Source of the DNA: Nitrospira sp.
GTDB lineage: Bacteria > Nitrospirota > Nitrospiria > Nitrospirales > Nitrospiraceae
Assembly (NCBI GenBank): GCA_030123625.1
Contig: CP126121.1
Location: forward strand, 3,140,179 to 3,204,178
Direction: 5' to 3'
Length of the DNA: 64,000 nt
Shown: positions 1 to 9,588 of the stretch, one piece after another
Layout: each line of letters opens with the position of its first letter
Numbering within the stretch: position 1 is the first letter of the stretch
Notes under the pieces: generated by a model
Databases searched by the model: none
The model's input: only the letters and a program-made list of their open reading frames with translations
What the model was told of the DNA's origin: nothing
Made by a program: the position numbers and the translations under genes

Positions 1-878
1 CGTGTTGCTTGCGATGACGATGCTTGGTTCAATCGTTCTTGGAGGACATGCAGGCGATCGGGAATGTCTCCACTTGTCTTCTCGAGCAGCTCCTGGGCAA
101 GGGCTGTGCTGATCCAAGCACCGGGGATAGCTTGGTCAGGAGGCAGCTGCCCGTAGAAGGCGGTGGGACTACCGGTTATGCCACGGCGAATTTCATAGGG
201 GTGGAGAATGGGACCCGTCGCCGTCAGATAGCCGATCGCTCCACGTTCTCGTGCAATTCGAACTTTGTCGGCGTGACTCACGGTTCGTGAGTAGTGTTCC
301 GGCTTGCCGCGTAGAAACAGCACGATGCAATTATTCACGTCGACACCGGCATAGTCATCAATGCCTTGAGCAAGATCGACGATGCCATATCCGACGAAGA
401 CGATATGGGCTTGGAGATCCGCGGAGGGTGAATCGAAGACGGGAAAATAATCTGAGCCAAAAGTTTTGGTGGCCAAATGGTCTGCCGGACCGACTCGTAA
501 TATTGGATCCGGCGCTATCAGAGAAGTGGATATCAGGGTGGTCATCATACCTAATGAAGCATCATCCTTTCCCGTCAAGGAAGGTACTATCAGTGAGCCG
601 TTGCGAACGAGTGGTAGGCGCAACCCAGCCGAGAGAAACTCTTGTGCAATCCACCGCGCCGACTCAAGATCCGCTTTTGTGCCGCTTTGCCGTCCATTGA
701 ACGAGGGGCCGCTGAGCGTTCGGATGTCGGCAAGCATTCGTTCTGCTGAGATCGAACCAATAGCTGTCTGAAGGGCTGTCTCAGGCGATTGAGCTAGGCT
801 TGGCGTAAGTGCGAGAAGTAAGACGGACGCGAGTATCATGGTGCAACTGATTCTGGAGTCGCCGATGATAAGGTTCAT
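1..878 (-). CDS. Secreted M28-type aminopeptidase with PA domain (partial, 3' end outside window)
   Basis: An open frame runs on the minus strand from an ATG at 878 to the window edge (292 codons, no stop). The N-terminus has a signal peptide with core ILASVLLLALTPSLAQ and a likely cut near residue 28. Residues from about 150 resemble a PA domain, with VFVGYGI, DDYAGVDV and IVLFLRGKPE, as in PA-containing M28 zinc aminopeptidases. The metal-binding peptidase motifs would lie beyond the edge, so catalysis cannot be judged. AGGA lies about 7 bases upstream of the ATG at 878; a second in-frame ATG at 839 would leave a shorter signal peptide. The protein is probably periplasmic or exported. The family call is an inference from the PA region only. 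Confidence 0.8.
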   Translation of the reverse strand, partial: MNLIIGDSRISCTMILASVLLLALTPSLAQSPETALQTAIGSISAERMLADIRTLSGPSFNGRQSGTKADLESARWIAQEFLSAGLRLPLVRNGSLIVPSLTGKDDASLGMMTTLISTSLIAPDPILRVGPADHLATKTFGSDYFPVFDSPSADLQAHIVFVGYGIVDLAQGIDDYAGVDVNNCIVLFLRGKPEHYSRTVSHADKVRIARERGAIGYLTATGPILHPYEIRRGITGSPTAFYGQLPPDQAIPGAWISTALAQELLEKTSGDIPDRLHVLQERLNQASSSQAT

Positions 879-1045
879 AGTGATATCCTGATCATGTCGG
901 ATTTGCATTCAGAGATGGGATCATAGCATGAGGGAAAGCAGGTTGCAGAGCCGCATGGAGCACAGGTACTATTCGGCAGAGCTTGAATCTGTAACCGAGC
1001 CGGAAGGACGAAAAACGCTTTTGCAGTAACGGAGTGGGAGTAGGT

Positions 1046-1297
1046 ATGGCGGGTGGAGAATCAGGAAAGGGATTGTACGATCATTTGTATCGCCGATTTT
1101 TCGAGCAACGTAACAGCCATGACGGCTATTCGTTTCAGCAGGCTCCCGGCGGCAGTGCTCCGACGCCGGTGGTGACGTTCGGCGAAAAGCTGCGTTGGTG
1201 GACTTGTGATCGATGGCAACGACGGAAGAAAATCCTCGCCGAACGAGATCGTCTGCAGCGAGAGATTCTTCAAATTAAGAAATCCGGAAGATCATAG
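1046..1297 (+). CDS. Unassigned small protein (83 aa)
   Basis: Short hydrophilic protein that I do not recognise. It is rich in Trp, Arg and Lys in the C-terminal half (LRWWTCDRWQRRKK) and ends in a predicted basic helix. There is no signal peptide or membrane segment. The ATG at 1046 is preceded by GGAG/TAGG; an in-frame GTG at 1034 is possible. The next gene starts 2 bases after its stop, so the two are probably co-transcribed. The frame is accepted for its ribosome site and tight spacing, not for any known family. Confidence 0.55.
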   Translation: MAGGESGKGLYDHLYRRFFEQRNSHDGYSFQQAPGGSAPTPVVTFGEKLRWWTCDRWQRRKKILAERDRLQREILQIKKSGRS

Positions 1298-1298
1298 C

Positions 1299-2129
1299 AT
1301 GCGTAATATGCGGGTACTATCTATGCGGGCACTGTCTATGTTTGAGAAGTATCGACTGTGTTCCGTCATCGGTCAAGTCAGGACAGGGCTCTTCGCTCTT
1401 GTGGTGGCCTGCCTCGGTCTCCTCATGGGGCACATTCCTAGTTATGGAGTTCAGAAGGAAACACAGGAAGAAAAGGCCGCCAATCTCAAAAGGCAGGCGG
1501 TGGGTGGGCTTTTCCAAAAGTGGACATTCGACCTGGATCAACCCAACGCTCAGCCCAGCAGCTTCGTCAAGGGTATTTCTACTGACGAACCACTTGCAAA
1601 TTGGATTGTCCAGGGATATGCGACCGCGCCTTCTCCGCCGAACATTATCGCCGGTTCATCGAGTTGTACGCAGCCCTGCTATCAGGTGCTGTTGGCAGAC
1701 GGATTGGAGTATGAGTACCCGGATCTCAGCGTTCGTTTCCATGCGCAGGAAGGAACGGCCGGGCTCGGAGGCATAGTGTTTGGTGCGCGCGACACACGCA
1801 ATTTTTACGCGGCGGTCGTCGATCCGATCAGTCAAAAGGTGCAGCTCGCTCGCATCTCGCATGGACGCGAACTGCTCCTCGCACAGGCGTCGGTCAACTT
1901 GAAGCCGGTTGATTGGCATTCCCTCAGGGTGCAACGAAACACCATTATCAGCAAAGATTTTATTGAAGTGGTTGTAGATGGAGTGCTCGTTCTTTCCGTT
2001 GAAGATCAAGCCTTGGGATTGGGACAGATTGGGCTGGTCGTTCTTGGGTCCTCTGCCGTATTGTTCGACAGCTTCCATGCAGTTCCTCTTTTCTCCCACC
2101 GGCCGTTTTCCACGCCTCCGGCCTATTAA
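1299..2129 (+). CDS. Exported protein with LamG/concanavalin-like domain
   Basis: 276-residue protein with a long, Met-rich basic N-terminus and a hydrophobic segment (LFALVVACLGLLMG, about residues 33-46) that acts as a signal peptide or anchor. The rest looks like a single beta-sandwich: phrases such as YPDLSVRFHAQEG, GGIVFGARDTRNFYAAVVD, WHSLRVQRN, IEVVVDGVLVLSVED and GQIGLVVLGSS match the strand pattern of LamG or DUF1080-type domains. No catalytic residues are evident, so a binding or structural role in the envelope is more likely than hydrolysis. The ATG at 1299 has GGAAG 8 bases upstream; several later in-frame ATGs leave the exact start open. It follows the upstream small gene directly. 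Confidence 0.75.
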   Translation: MRNMRVLSMRALSMFEKYRLCSVIGQVRTGLFALVVACLGLLMGHIPSYGVQKETQEEKAANLKRQAVGGLFQKWTFDLDQPNAQPSSFVKGISTDEPLANWIVQGYATAPSPPNIIAGSSSCTQPCYQVLLADGLEYEYPDLSVRFHAQEGTAGLGGIVFGARDTRNFYAAVVDPISQKVQLARISHGRELLLAQASVNLKPVDWHSLRVQRNTIISKDFIEVVVDGVLVLSVEDQALGLGQIGLVVLGSSAVLFDSFHAVPLFSHRPFSTPPAY

Positions 2130-2392
2130 TGTAGATTCGCCGCGAGACGGTTTGGCCTTAAACTTGCCTTTTCTCGTTGGGCTGGAGTAGGATTGAATAG
2201 CCGGTTTGTGAAAGGCCTGGCAAGACCGGTGTGGAAGAGTGACAAGGCCTGAATGGATGTTGTGTTGGGCCAGCCCGGGAATCTGATCGGAAGCCAGAGC
2301 TAAGCCGCCGCTGTGTTGACGTCTTCGGCCCATTCCTTCCTCGTTGTTTTCTCGAGTCCAAGACAACATCATTGTGTCAAAGGAGGAGTCCG

Positions 2393-2692
2393 ATGGGTGC
2401 GAAGATCTATGTCGGTGGATTGCCCTATTCAACGACTGAGCAACAACTAAGCGACTTGTTTGCGGCGCATGGGGCCGTTGCCTCGGCGCGGATTATCACG
2501 GACAAGTTCACCGGGCAGTCTCGAGGGTTTGGATTTGTCGAGATGTCATCCGATGCTGAGGCGCAAGCGGCGATTACCGCCTTGAACGGCACGCAACTCG
2601 GTGGTCGTACGTTAACAGTGAACGAAGCTCGCCCTCAGGAGCCACGTTCTGGTGGAGGAGGGCGTGGAGGATTCGCGGGCGGTCGCGGGTAA
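2393..2692 (+). CDS. RRM-type RNA-binding protein
   Basis: 99-residue protein with one RNA recognition motif. RNP2 is IYVGGL near residue 4 and RNP1 is RGFGFVEM near residue 44; a short Gly/Arg-rich tail (GGGGRGGFAGGRG) follows. This is the standard layout of bacterial glycine-rich RRM proteins, which bind single-stranded RNA and are often cold- or stress-linked; the exact role here is unknown. A strong AGGAGG lies 7 bases upstream of the ATG at 2393. The gene is followed by an intrinsic terminator, so it is probably a single-gene transcript. The 263 bases upstream hold no other gene. Confidence 0.93.
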   Translation: MGAKIYVGGLPYSTTEQQLSDLFAAHGAVASARIITDKFTGQSRGFGFVEMSSDAEAQAAITALNGTQLGGRTLTVNEARPQEPRSGGGGRGGFAGGRG

Positions 2693-2717
2693 CCTCGGAT
2701 CTGTTCAGCTGTGATGA

Positions 2718-2747
2718 GGGCTGCCGGAAAATCCGGCAGCCCTTTTT
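2718..2747 (+). terminator. Intrinsic terminator after the RRM gene
   Basis: A perfect 10-bp stem (GGGCTGCCGG pairing with CCGGCAGCCC), a 5-base loop and a run of five T. It sits 25 bases after the RRM stop and about 80 bases before uvrB, so it separates the two transcripts. Confidence 0.93.
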
Positions 2748-2824
2748 ACTTTTTGGATCGCGATATCAGGAGTCATCGATGTCCATCCGGATTTCCGTTC
2801 ACAGTGTTTCACCGGGAGAGGGCC

Positions 2825-4822
2825 GTGCCGCCTTTTAAGTTAGAAGCTCCCTTTCAAGCCTGCGGGGATCAGCCGGAAGCCATCGCAAGATTGACTGACG
2901 GAGTGCAGTCCGGGAAGAAACATCAGGTCCTGCTTGGAGTGACGGGGTCCGGCAAGACCTTCACGATGGCGAATCTCATCGAGCGTGTCCAGAAGCCGAC
3001 GCTCGTGTTGGTCCACAACAAGACGTTGGCCGGCCAACTCTATCAAGAGTTCAAGCAGTTTTTCCCCCACAACGCCGTCGAATACTTCGTGAGCTATTAC
3101 GACTATTATCAACCGGAGGCGTATATTCCGCAGAGTGACACGTATATCGCGAAAGATGCCTCGATCAACGATGCTATTGATCAGATGCGCCATTCCGCCA
3201 CGACCGAACTGTTGCAGCGAAACGACGTGCTGATCGTATCCTCGGTGTCCTGCATCTATGGGCTTGGGTCACCGGAGGTCTACCATGACATGCTCATTTA
3301 TTTGGAGGAGGGCGTTGAAACAAGGCGAGAAAGGATATTATCGAAACTGGTGGAAATCCAATACGAGCGCAATGATGTGGATTTTCATCGAGGGACGTTC
3401 CGGGCGCGTGGGGACGTGATCGAGATTTTTCCTGCCTCGTCTGAGGCCAAGTCGGTGCGCATCGAGCTGTTCGGAGACGTTGTGGATGCCATTCATGAGA
3501 TCGATCCGCTCACCGGGAAATCATTGGCCAGGCTTCCCAAAATCGCGATCTATCCGAATACCCATTACCTCATCGCCCCCGATCGCTATGAACGGGCCAT
3601 TACCGGCATTGAGGAAGAATTGGAGGAACGCTTGGCCTCGTTCAGGAAGACGGGTCGGCTGCTGGAGGCTCAACGGCTTGAACAGCGCACCAAGTTCGAT
3701 CTGGAGATGATCCGAGCCATGGGGTATTGCCATGGGATCGAAAATTACTCACGTCATCTCAGCGGACGGAGGTCGGGTGAGCCTCCTCCCACATTATTGG
3801 ACTATTTCCCAAAGGATTTTCTGTTGATCGTCGATGAATCTCACGCGACCGTGCCGCAAGTCGGCGGGATGTATGAGGGAGATTACTCCAGAAAACGGAC
3901 GTTGGTGGAGTATGGATTTCGACTCCCTTCGGCCGTCGACAACCGTCCATTGACGTTTTCCGAGTTCGAGAGTTGTCTCAATCAGGTGGTGTATGTGTCC
4001 GCGACACCGGGTCGCTACGAGCTCGAACATGCCGGCCGTGATGTGGTTGAGCAGATCGTTCGCCCAACGGGTCTCATGGACCCGCCAATCGATGTCGTGC
4101 CGGCCAAAGGGCAGGTAGACCACCTGCTTGGCCAGGTACGTGCGGAAGTGGCCAAGAGAGGGCGAGTTCTGATTACGACCTTGACGAAGCGCATGGCGGA
4201 AGATTTGACCGAGTATTATCACGACCTGGGAATCAAAGTGCGCTATCTGCATTCCGACATTAAGACTCTTGAGCGAGCCGAAATCGTCCGCGATCTCCGG
4301 TGCGGGACGTTTGACGTGCTGGTCGGCATCAATTTATTGCGTGAAGGGCTCGATCTCCCCGAAGTGAGCCTAGTGGCCATTCTTGATGCCGATAAGGAAG
4401 GGTATCTGCGCTCGTACCGCGCGCTGATTCAAACAGCCGGACGAGCCGCACGCAATCTTGAAGGACGGGTCATTTTTTACGGAGATGTTGTGACGGATTC
4501 GATGAAGCAGGCGATCGAAGAAACGAACCGCCGCCGCGGGATCCAAGCCGAGTATAACCGAGTCCACGGGATTACTCCGGTCGGTATTACGAAAGGGATT
4601 CCTTCCCTTGAGTATGCGGTGGCCGACATGGATTATGTCCGGTTGGATCTCGTCGCTGAATCGATCGAACCGTACGGGAGTTCGGAATCAACGGATCAGC
4701 TCATCGAACGATTGGAGTCGGAAATGAAAGCTGCCGCCAAAGAGTTGGCCTTTGAACGGGCTGCAGAGCTACGCAATCACATTCGATCGCTCCGGCTTCA
4801 AGCGTTGAACGCCAAGTCATAA
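2825..4822 (+). CDS. uvrB: UvrABC excision nuclease subunit B
   Basis: 665 residues, the normal UvrB length. UvrB is the damage-verifying helicase-like subunit of nucleotide excision repair; UvrA loads it and it recruits UvrC. Visible are the Walker [10 protein letters not shown] near residue 38, the beta-hairpin region [18 protein letters not shown], the DESHATV helicase motif II, the motif VI region RAARN, and a C-terminal UVR domain that contacts UvrC. I chose the GTG at 2825: GGGAGAGG lies just upstream, and the protein then begins PPFKLEAPF, aligning with the family start. Upstream in-frame ATGs lie in front of the terminator and are not credible. Confidence 0.97.
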   Translation: MPPFKLEAPFQACGDQPEAIARLTDGVQSGKKHQVLLGVTGSGKTFTMANLIERVQKPTLVLVHNKTLAGQLYQEFKQFFPHNAVEYFVSYYDYYQPEAYIPQSDTYIAKDASINDAIDQMRHSATTELLQRNDVLIVSSVSCIYGLGSPEVYHDMLIYLEEGVETRRERILSKLVEIQYERNDVDFHRGTFRARGDVIEIFPASSEAKSVRIELFGDVVDAIHEIDPLTGKSLARLPKIAIYPNTHYLIAPDRYERAITGIEEELEERLASFRKTGRLLEAQRLEQRTKFDLEMIRAMGYCHGIENYSRHLSGRRSGEPPPTLLDYFPKDFLLIVDESHATVPQVGGMYEGDYSRKRTLVEYGFRLPSAVDNRPLTFSEFESCLNQVVYVSATPGRYELEHAGRDVVEQIVRPTGLMDPPIDVVPAKGQVDHLLGQVRAEVAKRGRVLITTLTKRMAEDLTEYYHDLGIKVRYLHSDIKTLERAEIVRDLRCGTFDVLVGINLLREGLDLPEVSLVAILDADKEGYLRSYRALIQTAGRAARNLEGRVIFYGDVVTDSMKQAIEETNRRRGIQAEYNRVHGITPVGITKGIPSLEYAVADMDYVRLDLVAESIEPYGSSESTDQLIERLESEMKAAAKELAFERAAELRNHIRSLRLQALNAKS

Positions 4823-4914
4823 GAATCGAAGGAGTAAGAATCGGACTTCGTCGACAGAAGCTTCAGGCCGACGGTGGAAAAGACGGCAGTCGTTTTCCTT
4901 CTCACTTCAGAATG

Positions 4915-5175
4915 CTAGACGTGTTTGTAAAGGTAGATCCCGATGAACATTCCAAGGATGCTCAGAATATTCACTTTAATGTTGAATCCAAAGACGATTT
5001 TGATCAGAACAAGGTCGATGGTGAGCGGCGGATTGATGCCAGGGCTAAAGTTCGTCGCGAAAATGCTTTGAATAGTGCCTTGAGGTGCCATGACGTGAAG
5101 AATCTCCCCGAGTATCCCACCCAAAAGCCCTCCGATCAGCACAAAGATGAGCAACACCCAGGGCGATTTTCTCAC
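4915..5175 (-). CDS. DUF4321-like small membrane protein
   Basis: 86 residues with an N-terminal membrane segment (VLLIFVLIGGLLGGILGEIL) and a second hydrophobic stretch at the C-terminus (ILSILGMFIGIYLYK). This fits the DUF4321 family of small two-segment membrane proteins found in deltaproteobacteria and Nitrospirota; no function is known. The start is a GTG. It is convergent with uvrB (stops 92 bases apart) and divergent from ffh. A good promoter lies 60 bases upstream on the same strand. Confidence 0.75.
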   Translation of the reverse strand: MRKSPWVLLIFVLIGGLLGGILGEILHVMAPQGTIQSIFATNFSPGINPPLTIDLVLIKIVFGFNIKVNILSILGMFIGIYLYKHV

Positions 5176-5234
5176 GCGGCCACTCTTCTTTCTTTATGGG
5201 TTTCCGTACGGTGATTCTTTGGTGGCTGAAGGGC

Positions 5235-5263
5235 ACCATATCCGAAGGTTTTCGGCATGTCAA
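5235..5263 (-). promoter_or_regulatory. Predicted sigma-70 promoter of the DUF4321-like gene
   Basis: Read on the minus strand: perfect -35 TTGACA (5258-5263), 17-base spacer, -10 TATGGT (5235-5240). It points at the gene starting at 5175. Confidence 0.6.
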
Positions 5264-5286
5264 TAAAACTACTGACTTGTGATGCC

Positions 5287-5315
5287 TTGACTTGCCCAGC
5301 TTGGTCCGATACACT
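5287..5315 (+). promoter_or_regulatory. Predicted sigma-70 promoter of the ffh operon
   Basis: TTGACT (5287-5292), 17-base spacer, TACACT (5310-5315), about 90 bases before ffh. It is back to back with the minus-strand promoter at 5235-5263. Likely the main promoter of ffh-rpsP-rimM-trmD-rplS. Confidence 0.5.
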
Positions 5316-5404
5316 CCCCGATGCTCTTTTTCCAGAATTTTCGAGGCGATCGGAGGTCTGATGCCAGGCTTCGATGGCCTTTTTCTTTGTGGTGATGCGG
5401 CATC

Positions 5405-6751
5405 ATGCTCGATGCGCTCAGCGATAAGTTTGAGAAAATTTTGAAGAAGCTCCGAGGGCAGGGTGTGCTCACGGAGCAGAATATCACGGAAGCGCTGAAA
5501 GATGTGCGGTTTGCGCTTCTTGAAGCGGACGTCAACTTTAAGATCGTCAAGGAGTTCATTGATCGCGTCCGCCAAAAGGCCGTGGGCCAGGAAGTCCTCC
5601 AGAGCCTGACTCCCGGACATCAGGTCGTCAAAATCGTCTGGGATGAGCTCAAAGCGATGATGGGGCATGAGCGGGCGGGGCTTGCCCTGAGCTCAAAGCC
5701 GCCGACCATCCTGATGATGGTTGGATTGCAAGGAGCCGGCAAGACCACCGCCAGCGGCAAGCTCGCGCGCCTGTTTAAGAATCAGGGCAAGCGAGTGCTG
5801 TTGGTTGCCGCCGACCCGCGTCGTCCAGCAGCCGGTGAGCAGCTGAGCGCCCTTGGTCGGGATCTCGGAGTGGAGGTTCACCGTGCGGATCGCGTTCAGG
5901 CTTCTCAGTCGGATGTGGTGCATATTTGCCGTGCGGGTGTAGAGCGAGGGCGCGATCAGGGTTTTGATCTCATCATTCTGGATACCGGAGGTCGATTGCA
6001 TATCGACGACGAGTTAATGAACGAACTTGTCGCCGTGAAAGCATCCGTGTCTCCTCATGAGGTGTTGCTGGTAGCCGACGCGATGACCGGGCAGGATGCG
6101 GTCACCATGGCCGGGCAGTTTGATCAAAAGGTCGGATTGACCGGTATTATTCTGACAAAAGTTGAAGGGGACGCACGCGGAGGGGCGGTCTTGTCGATCC
6201 GGGCCGCAACCGGCAAGCCCATCAAATTTCTTGGTGTCGGGGAAAAGCTGGATGCACTGGAGCCGTTTCATCCGGACCGGATGGCTTCCCGTATCCTTGG
6301 GATGGGCGACGTGTTGTCGCTCATTGAGAAAGCCCAAGAAAGCATCACTCGGGAGCAGGCGGAGGAAGCTCAGAAGCGGCTCACCACCAATACCTTCACC
6401 CTGGAAGATTTTCGGACTCAGCTCGGCCAGATGAACCGCATGGGCTCGTTCGAGCAGATTCTTGGCATGCTCCCAGGCGGGCAAAAACTCAAGCATGCGA
6501 TCGAAGGCGACAAGCCGGAGCGGGAGATCGGCCGTGTAATCGCCGTGATCGATTCAATGACTCCGCGGGAACGTCGCGATCATACCATCATCAATGGAAG
6601 CCGGAAGAAACGGATCGCCCGTGGCAGCGGCACGACGGTGCAGGATGTGAATCGTCTCATCAAGCAGTTTTTGTCCGCCAAGAAGTTGGCAAAAGCCATG
6701 GCTGGTGCGGGAGGGCGCCGACAGCTCGCCCAGCTCATGAGATCGATGTGA
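5405..6751 (+). CDS. ffh: Signal recognition particle protein Ffh (SRP54)
   Basis: 448 residues: N-domain helical bundle, G-domain GTPase, and Met-rich M-domain. Ffh binds 4.5S RNA and signal sequences and docks with FtsY at the membrane. Visible are the P-loop GLQGAGKTTASGKLA, DPRRPAAGEQL, RGGAVLS, and M-domain blocks such as MNRMGSFEQILGMLPGG and SRKKRIARGSG. Two GTPase motifs deviate: G3 reads DTGGR instead of the usual DTAGR, and G4 reads TKVE where TKxD is usual. The start has only a weak ribosome site. It heads the translation operon with rpsP 100 bases downstream. Confidence 0.96.
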   Translation: MLDALSDKFEKILKKLRGQGVLTEQNITEALKDVRFALLEADVNFKIVKEFIDRVRQKAVGQEVLQSLTPGHQVVKIVWDELKAMMGHERAGLALSSKPPTILMMVGLQGAGKTTASGKLARLFKNQGKRVLLVAADPRRPAAGEQLSALGRDLGVEVHRADRVQASQSDVVHICRAGVERGRDQGFDLIILDTGGRLHIDDELMNELVAVKASVSPHEVLLVADAMTGQDAVTMAGQFDQKVGLTGIILTKVEGDARGGAVLSIRAATGKPIKFLGVGEKLDALEPFHPDRMASRILGMGDVLSLIEKAQESITREQAEEAQKRLTTNTFTLEDFRTQLGQMNRMGSFEQILGMLPGGQKLKHAIEGDKPEREIGRVIAVIDSMTPRERRDHTIINGSRKKRIARGSGTTVQDVNRLIKQFLSAKKLAKAMAGAGGRRQLAQLMRSM

Positions 6752-6850
6752 TGCAATAGGTGAAGGTCAAGGTTGAGACCGAGATTGAAAGCGGCTTCTC
6801 TCCTAAGCCTCAGCCTTAACCTCAACCGCATTTTCACAAGGAGGACAGTT

Positions 6851-7144
6851 GTGGCTGTACATTTGAGACTCGCTCGAACGGGAAGGCACAAACGACCGAT
6901 GTATCGGGTGGTAGCGGCTGATTCACGAAAAGCGCGCGACGGGCGATTCCTGGAAATTCTTGGAATTTTTGACCCGTTGAAAGAAGCGGGCGTGCCGGAG
7001 TTGAAGCAGGAACGTGTTCTGACTTGGCTGAGACACGGTGCTCAACCCACGGTGACCGTGCGGACGTTGTTGCGCAGAGCCGGAGTCTGGACGCAGTTTG
7101 AGGCCGAAAAAGCCGCGCAGAAAAAAGCGCCTGCGACATCCTGA
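6851..7144 (+). CDS. rpsP: 30S ribosomal protein S16
   Basis: 97 residues with the S16 pattern near the start (VHLRLARTGRHKRPMYRVVA) and FLEILGIFDPL. The GTG start at 6851 has AGGAGG 8 bases upstream; the in-frame ATG at 6773 lies before that site and is not used. The order rpsP-rimM-trmD-rplS is the classic operon. The C-terminus ends in a Lys/Ala-rich tail. The 99 bases between ffh and rpsP contain an imperfect inverted repeat (GGTTGAG near 6768 and CTCAACC near 6827). Confidence 0.96.
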   Translation: MAVHLRLARTGRHKRPMYRVVAADSRKARDGRFLEILGIFDPLKEAGVPELKQERVLTWLRHGAQPTVTVRTLLRRAGVWTQFEAEKAAQKKAPATS

Positions 7145-7151
7145 TGTCTCG

Positions 7152-7670
7152 ATGGTGAATCAACCGGAAACCGTGACGGTGGGACGGATCGAGCGGCCCT
7201 TTGGCGTCAAGGGAGAGGTAAAGGTTCGGCCGCTGTCCGATGTCCCAGGCCGATTTGAGGGGTTGAGGAGCGTGAGTCTCCGTGCGAAGAACGGCCAGAC
7301 TCTTGAGACCAGCGTCACCCATGTGAGGCGGGTGGGGGCTGAATTTATTCTTGGATTCACCGGTTTGACGACGCCGGAGGATGCGAGTCACTGGCGAGGT
7401 GGATTCATCCAGACTATTCGTGGAGCTGTGCCCGGGCTTCCGGATGGTCAGTACTATGAGTGCGATCTGATCGGTCTTGCCGTCTTCAGCGAGGAGAACC
7501 AGCCGATGGGGGTGCTGGAGGAGGTCTGGGACTTGCCGGGAAATTCTCTGTTTGTTGTTCGACAAGGAGCCAAAGAAATCTTGATCCCTGCCGCGAAAGA
7601 ACTGGTTCGTACCGTCGACCTGACGGCTCGGAAAATGATCGTCCGGTTGATCGACGGATTAGGTGATTAG
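7152..7670 (+). CDS. rimM: 16S rRNA-processing protein RimM
   Basis: 172 residues. The N-terminal RimM barrel begins VTVGRIERPFGVKGEVKV, and the C-terminal PRC-barrel contains YYECDLIGLAVF, WDLPGNSLFVV and ILIPAAKELV. RimM assists 30S head assembly and contacts S19. The start at 7152 is 7 bases after the rpsP stop; the longer upstream frame overlaps rpsP. No KH-domain gene lies between rpsP and rimM, so the layout is the proteobacterial-type order. Confidence 0.95.
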   Translation: MVNQPETVTVGRIERPFGVKGEVKVRPLSDVPGRFEGLRSVSLRAKNGQTLETSVTHVRRVGAEFILGFTGLTTPEDASHWRGGFIQTIRGAVPGLPDGQYYECDLIGLAVFSEENQPMGVLEEVWDLPGNSLFVVRQGAKEILIPAAKELVRTVDLTARKMIVRLIDGLGD

Positions 7671-7671
7671 C

Positions 7672-8457
7672 ATGTTGAGGTTCGATGTGCTGACACTATT
7701 CCCCGGGATGTTCGCTCCGGTCTTGGCTCACAGCATGCTCAAACGAGGCCAAGAAAAAGGGCTTCTCACCGTGAAGGTGCATAATTTGCGGGACTTCACG
7801 GCGGATCGCCACAAAGTCGTCGATGATATGCCGTATGGAGGCGGGGCCGGCATGGTCATGAAGGCCGAGCCGATCCTTCTTGCGGTTGCCGCGCTTCGGA
7901 ATGAAGCGAAGGCAAACGGTGACGACATTCGGATGATGTTTCCAACTCCTCACGGGCGGCCTTTTACACAAGGCTATGCCCAGCAGTTGGCGGGTGAACG
8001 TCGCCGAATCGTCATTCTGTGCGGGCACTATGAGGGAGTGGATGAGCGCGTCCGTCTGACATTGGCTCCGGAGGAAGTTTCACTCGGAGATTATGTGTTG
8101 ACCGGCGGCGAATTGCCGGCGCTCATATTGATCGATGCGGCGGCAAGGCTCGTTCCCGGCGTCTTGGGCGATCCAAGCTCTGTCTTGGAAGAATCGTTTT
8201 CCGATGCGTTGCTGGAGTATCCGCAGTACACGAGGCCGGCAGAAATCGGAGGAATCGGTGTGCCCGATGTCTTACTCTCGGGCCATCATGAGGCCATTCG
8301 GTTGTGGCGTCGAAAACAAGCGTTGCGCAGCACCTATATGCGACGCCCCGATCTTTTGAAGGATCGGATATTCACGAAGGAAGATCAACAGTTATTGGAT
8401 GAATTGATGAGCGAAGGCCTTTTGACGGCCCCGACATCACGCCGGGAGGAGGGTTAA
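7672..8457 (+). CDS. trmD: tRNA (guanine-N1)-methyltransferase TrmD
   Basis: 261 residues. TrmD methylates G37 of tRNAs with a G36 using SAM and so prevents +1 frameshifting. The SPOUT knot motifs are clear: [24 protein letters not shown] and [15 protein letters not shown]. The ATG at 7672 follows the rimM stop by one base with AGGTG upstream; a GTG at 7663 in the same frame is less likely. The gene ends 4 bases before rplS. Confidence 0.97.
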   Translation: MLRFDVLTLFPGMFAPVLAHSMLKRGQEKGLLTVKVHNLRDFTADRHKVVDDMPYGGGAGMVMKAEPILLAVAALRNEAKANGDDIRMMFPTPHGRPFTQGYAQQLAGERRRIVILCGHYEGVDERVRLTLAPEEVSLGDYVLTGGELPALILIDAAARLVPGVLGDPSSVLEESFSDALLEYPQYTRPAEIGGIGVPDVLLSGHHEAIRLWRRKQALRSTYMRRPDLLKDRIFTKEDQQLLDELMSEGLLTAPTSRREEG

Positions 8458-8461
8458 GTCC

Positions 8462-8866
8462 ATGAATCAGTTGGAGCGAATTCAGCGGTCGTTGACGAAA
8501 AAATCAGTGCCAAGCTTTGAGATCGGGGATACCGTCAGGGTCCATGTCAAAGTCGTCGAAGGTGAGAAAGAACGTATTCAAGTCTATGAAGGCACCGTCA
8601 TCGCGCGCAAGGGAAGTTTGAATACCGAAACGTTTACGGTCCGAAAACTTTCGTACGGAGTCGGAGTCGAACGGATTTTCCCCGTACATTCTCCCATCGT
8701 CTCCAAGGTCGATGTGGTTCGGCAGGGGCGCGTTCGGCGCGCGAAGCTGTACTATCTGCGCGGCAAAAAAGGGAGATTCGCGAAGGTCGAAGAGCGCGAG
8801 TTTGTGGGAGAGAGTAAGCCGTCGACACAACCGACGGCTTCTGAGGAGGAGGCCGTCACGGCCTAG
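8462..8866 (+). CDS. rplS: 50S ribosomal protein L19
   Basis: 134 residues with the L19 core [20 protein letters not shown], the block [11 protein letters not shown] and [12 protein letters not shown], followed by RGKKGR. L19 sits at the 30S-50S interface. A Ser/Thr/Glu-rich tail of about 20 residues extends past the core. GGAGG lies upstream of the ATG. Confidence 0.97.
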   Translation: MNQLERIQRSLTKKSVPSFEIGDTVRVHVKVVEGEKERIQVYEGTVIARKGSLNTETFTVRKLSYGVGVERIFPVHSPIVSKVDVVRQGRVRRAKLYYLRGKKGRFAKVEEREFVGESKPSTQPTASEEEAVTA

Positions 8867-8907
8867 ATTGCTTTCATGTATGTGTTCCCTCACGACAATG
8901 CGATGGC

Positions 8908-9561
8908 ATGATCGGCGAAGGGATGTATGATAGACCCACCGAAGAGTTCGAACGGACAGCCCGGCTGCGTGGGTATCGTCGTATCGCCGGTATCGATGAA
9001 GCCGGACGCGGTCCATTAGCAGGTCCGGTCGTCGCCGCCGCTGTCGTCTTACCGACCCGATGTCGTCTCTTAGGTGTCGATGATTCCAAGCAACTTTCTG
9101 AAGGAAAGCGAGACCGATTGTATGTCGCGATTCTTGAGCAAGCCCTGGGGGTGGGAATCGGATCGGCGGACGTCGGTGAGATCGATCGGTTCAATATTCT
9201 AGAAGCGACCCGGCTAGCGATGCGGCGAGCCATCGATCAATTGGCGCCTTCCCCTGATTATCTCCTCATTGATGCCGTGGCTCTTCCCGGGATCAGAATC
9301 TCTGTACAGCCTATCATTAAGGGAGACTCGCTTTCCCTCTCGATCGCCGCTGCCTCCATCGTCGCCAAAGTCACGAGGGATCGTCTCATGGCGATGTATC
9401 ATGAAATGTTCCCCGAATATGATTTCCTCTCGCATAAGGGGTATTGTACGACAGGACATCTGCGGCGATTGGCGCGCCACGGCCCATGCTCCATTCACCG
9501 TCGAACGTTCATGCCGGTGCAAGAGGTGATCATCGCCGCCAAAAGGAGTGGGGACAGATGA
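8908..9561 (+). CDS. rnhB: Ribonuclease HII
   Basis: 217 residues. RNase HII cuts RNA in RNA-DNA hybrids and starts removal of misincorporated ribonucleotides. The family motif GIDEAGRGPLAGPVVAAAV is near residue 28 and supplies the first acidic residues; DDSKQLS, LLIDAV and GDSLSLSIAAASIVAKVTRD follow. The start is uncertain: ATG 8908 lacks a good ribosome site, and ATG 8923 has GAAGGG directly adjacent. It follows rplS by 41 bases, so it is probably in the same operon. Confidence 0.96.
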   Translation: MIGEGMYDRPTEEFERTARLRGYRRIAGIDEAGRGPLAGPVVAAAVVLPTRCRLLGVDDSKQLSEGKRDRLYVAILEQALGVGIGSADVGEIDRFNILEATRLAMRRAIDQLAPSPDYLLIDAVALPGIRISVQPIIKGDSLSLSIAAASIVAKVTRDRLMAMYHEMFPEYDFLSHKGYCTTGHLRRLARHGPCSIHRRTFMPVQEVIIAAKRSGDR

Positions 9562-9588
9562 TCCTCACAGTGTTCGAACAGTAAGCGC

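Noticed and set aside
251..700. Open frames on the plus strand at the window start
   Set aside because: They are antisense to the M28-type gene, which has a signal peptide and PA domain motifs on the minus strand.
5176..5404. 4.5S RNA gene near ffh
   Set aside because: No conserved GGAAG/AGCA domain IV loop was found; the region is explained by two divergent promoters.
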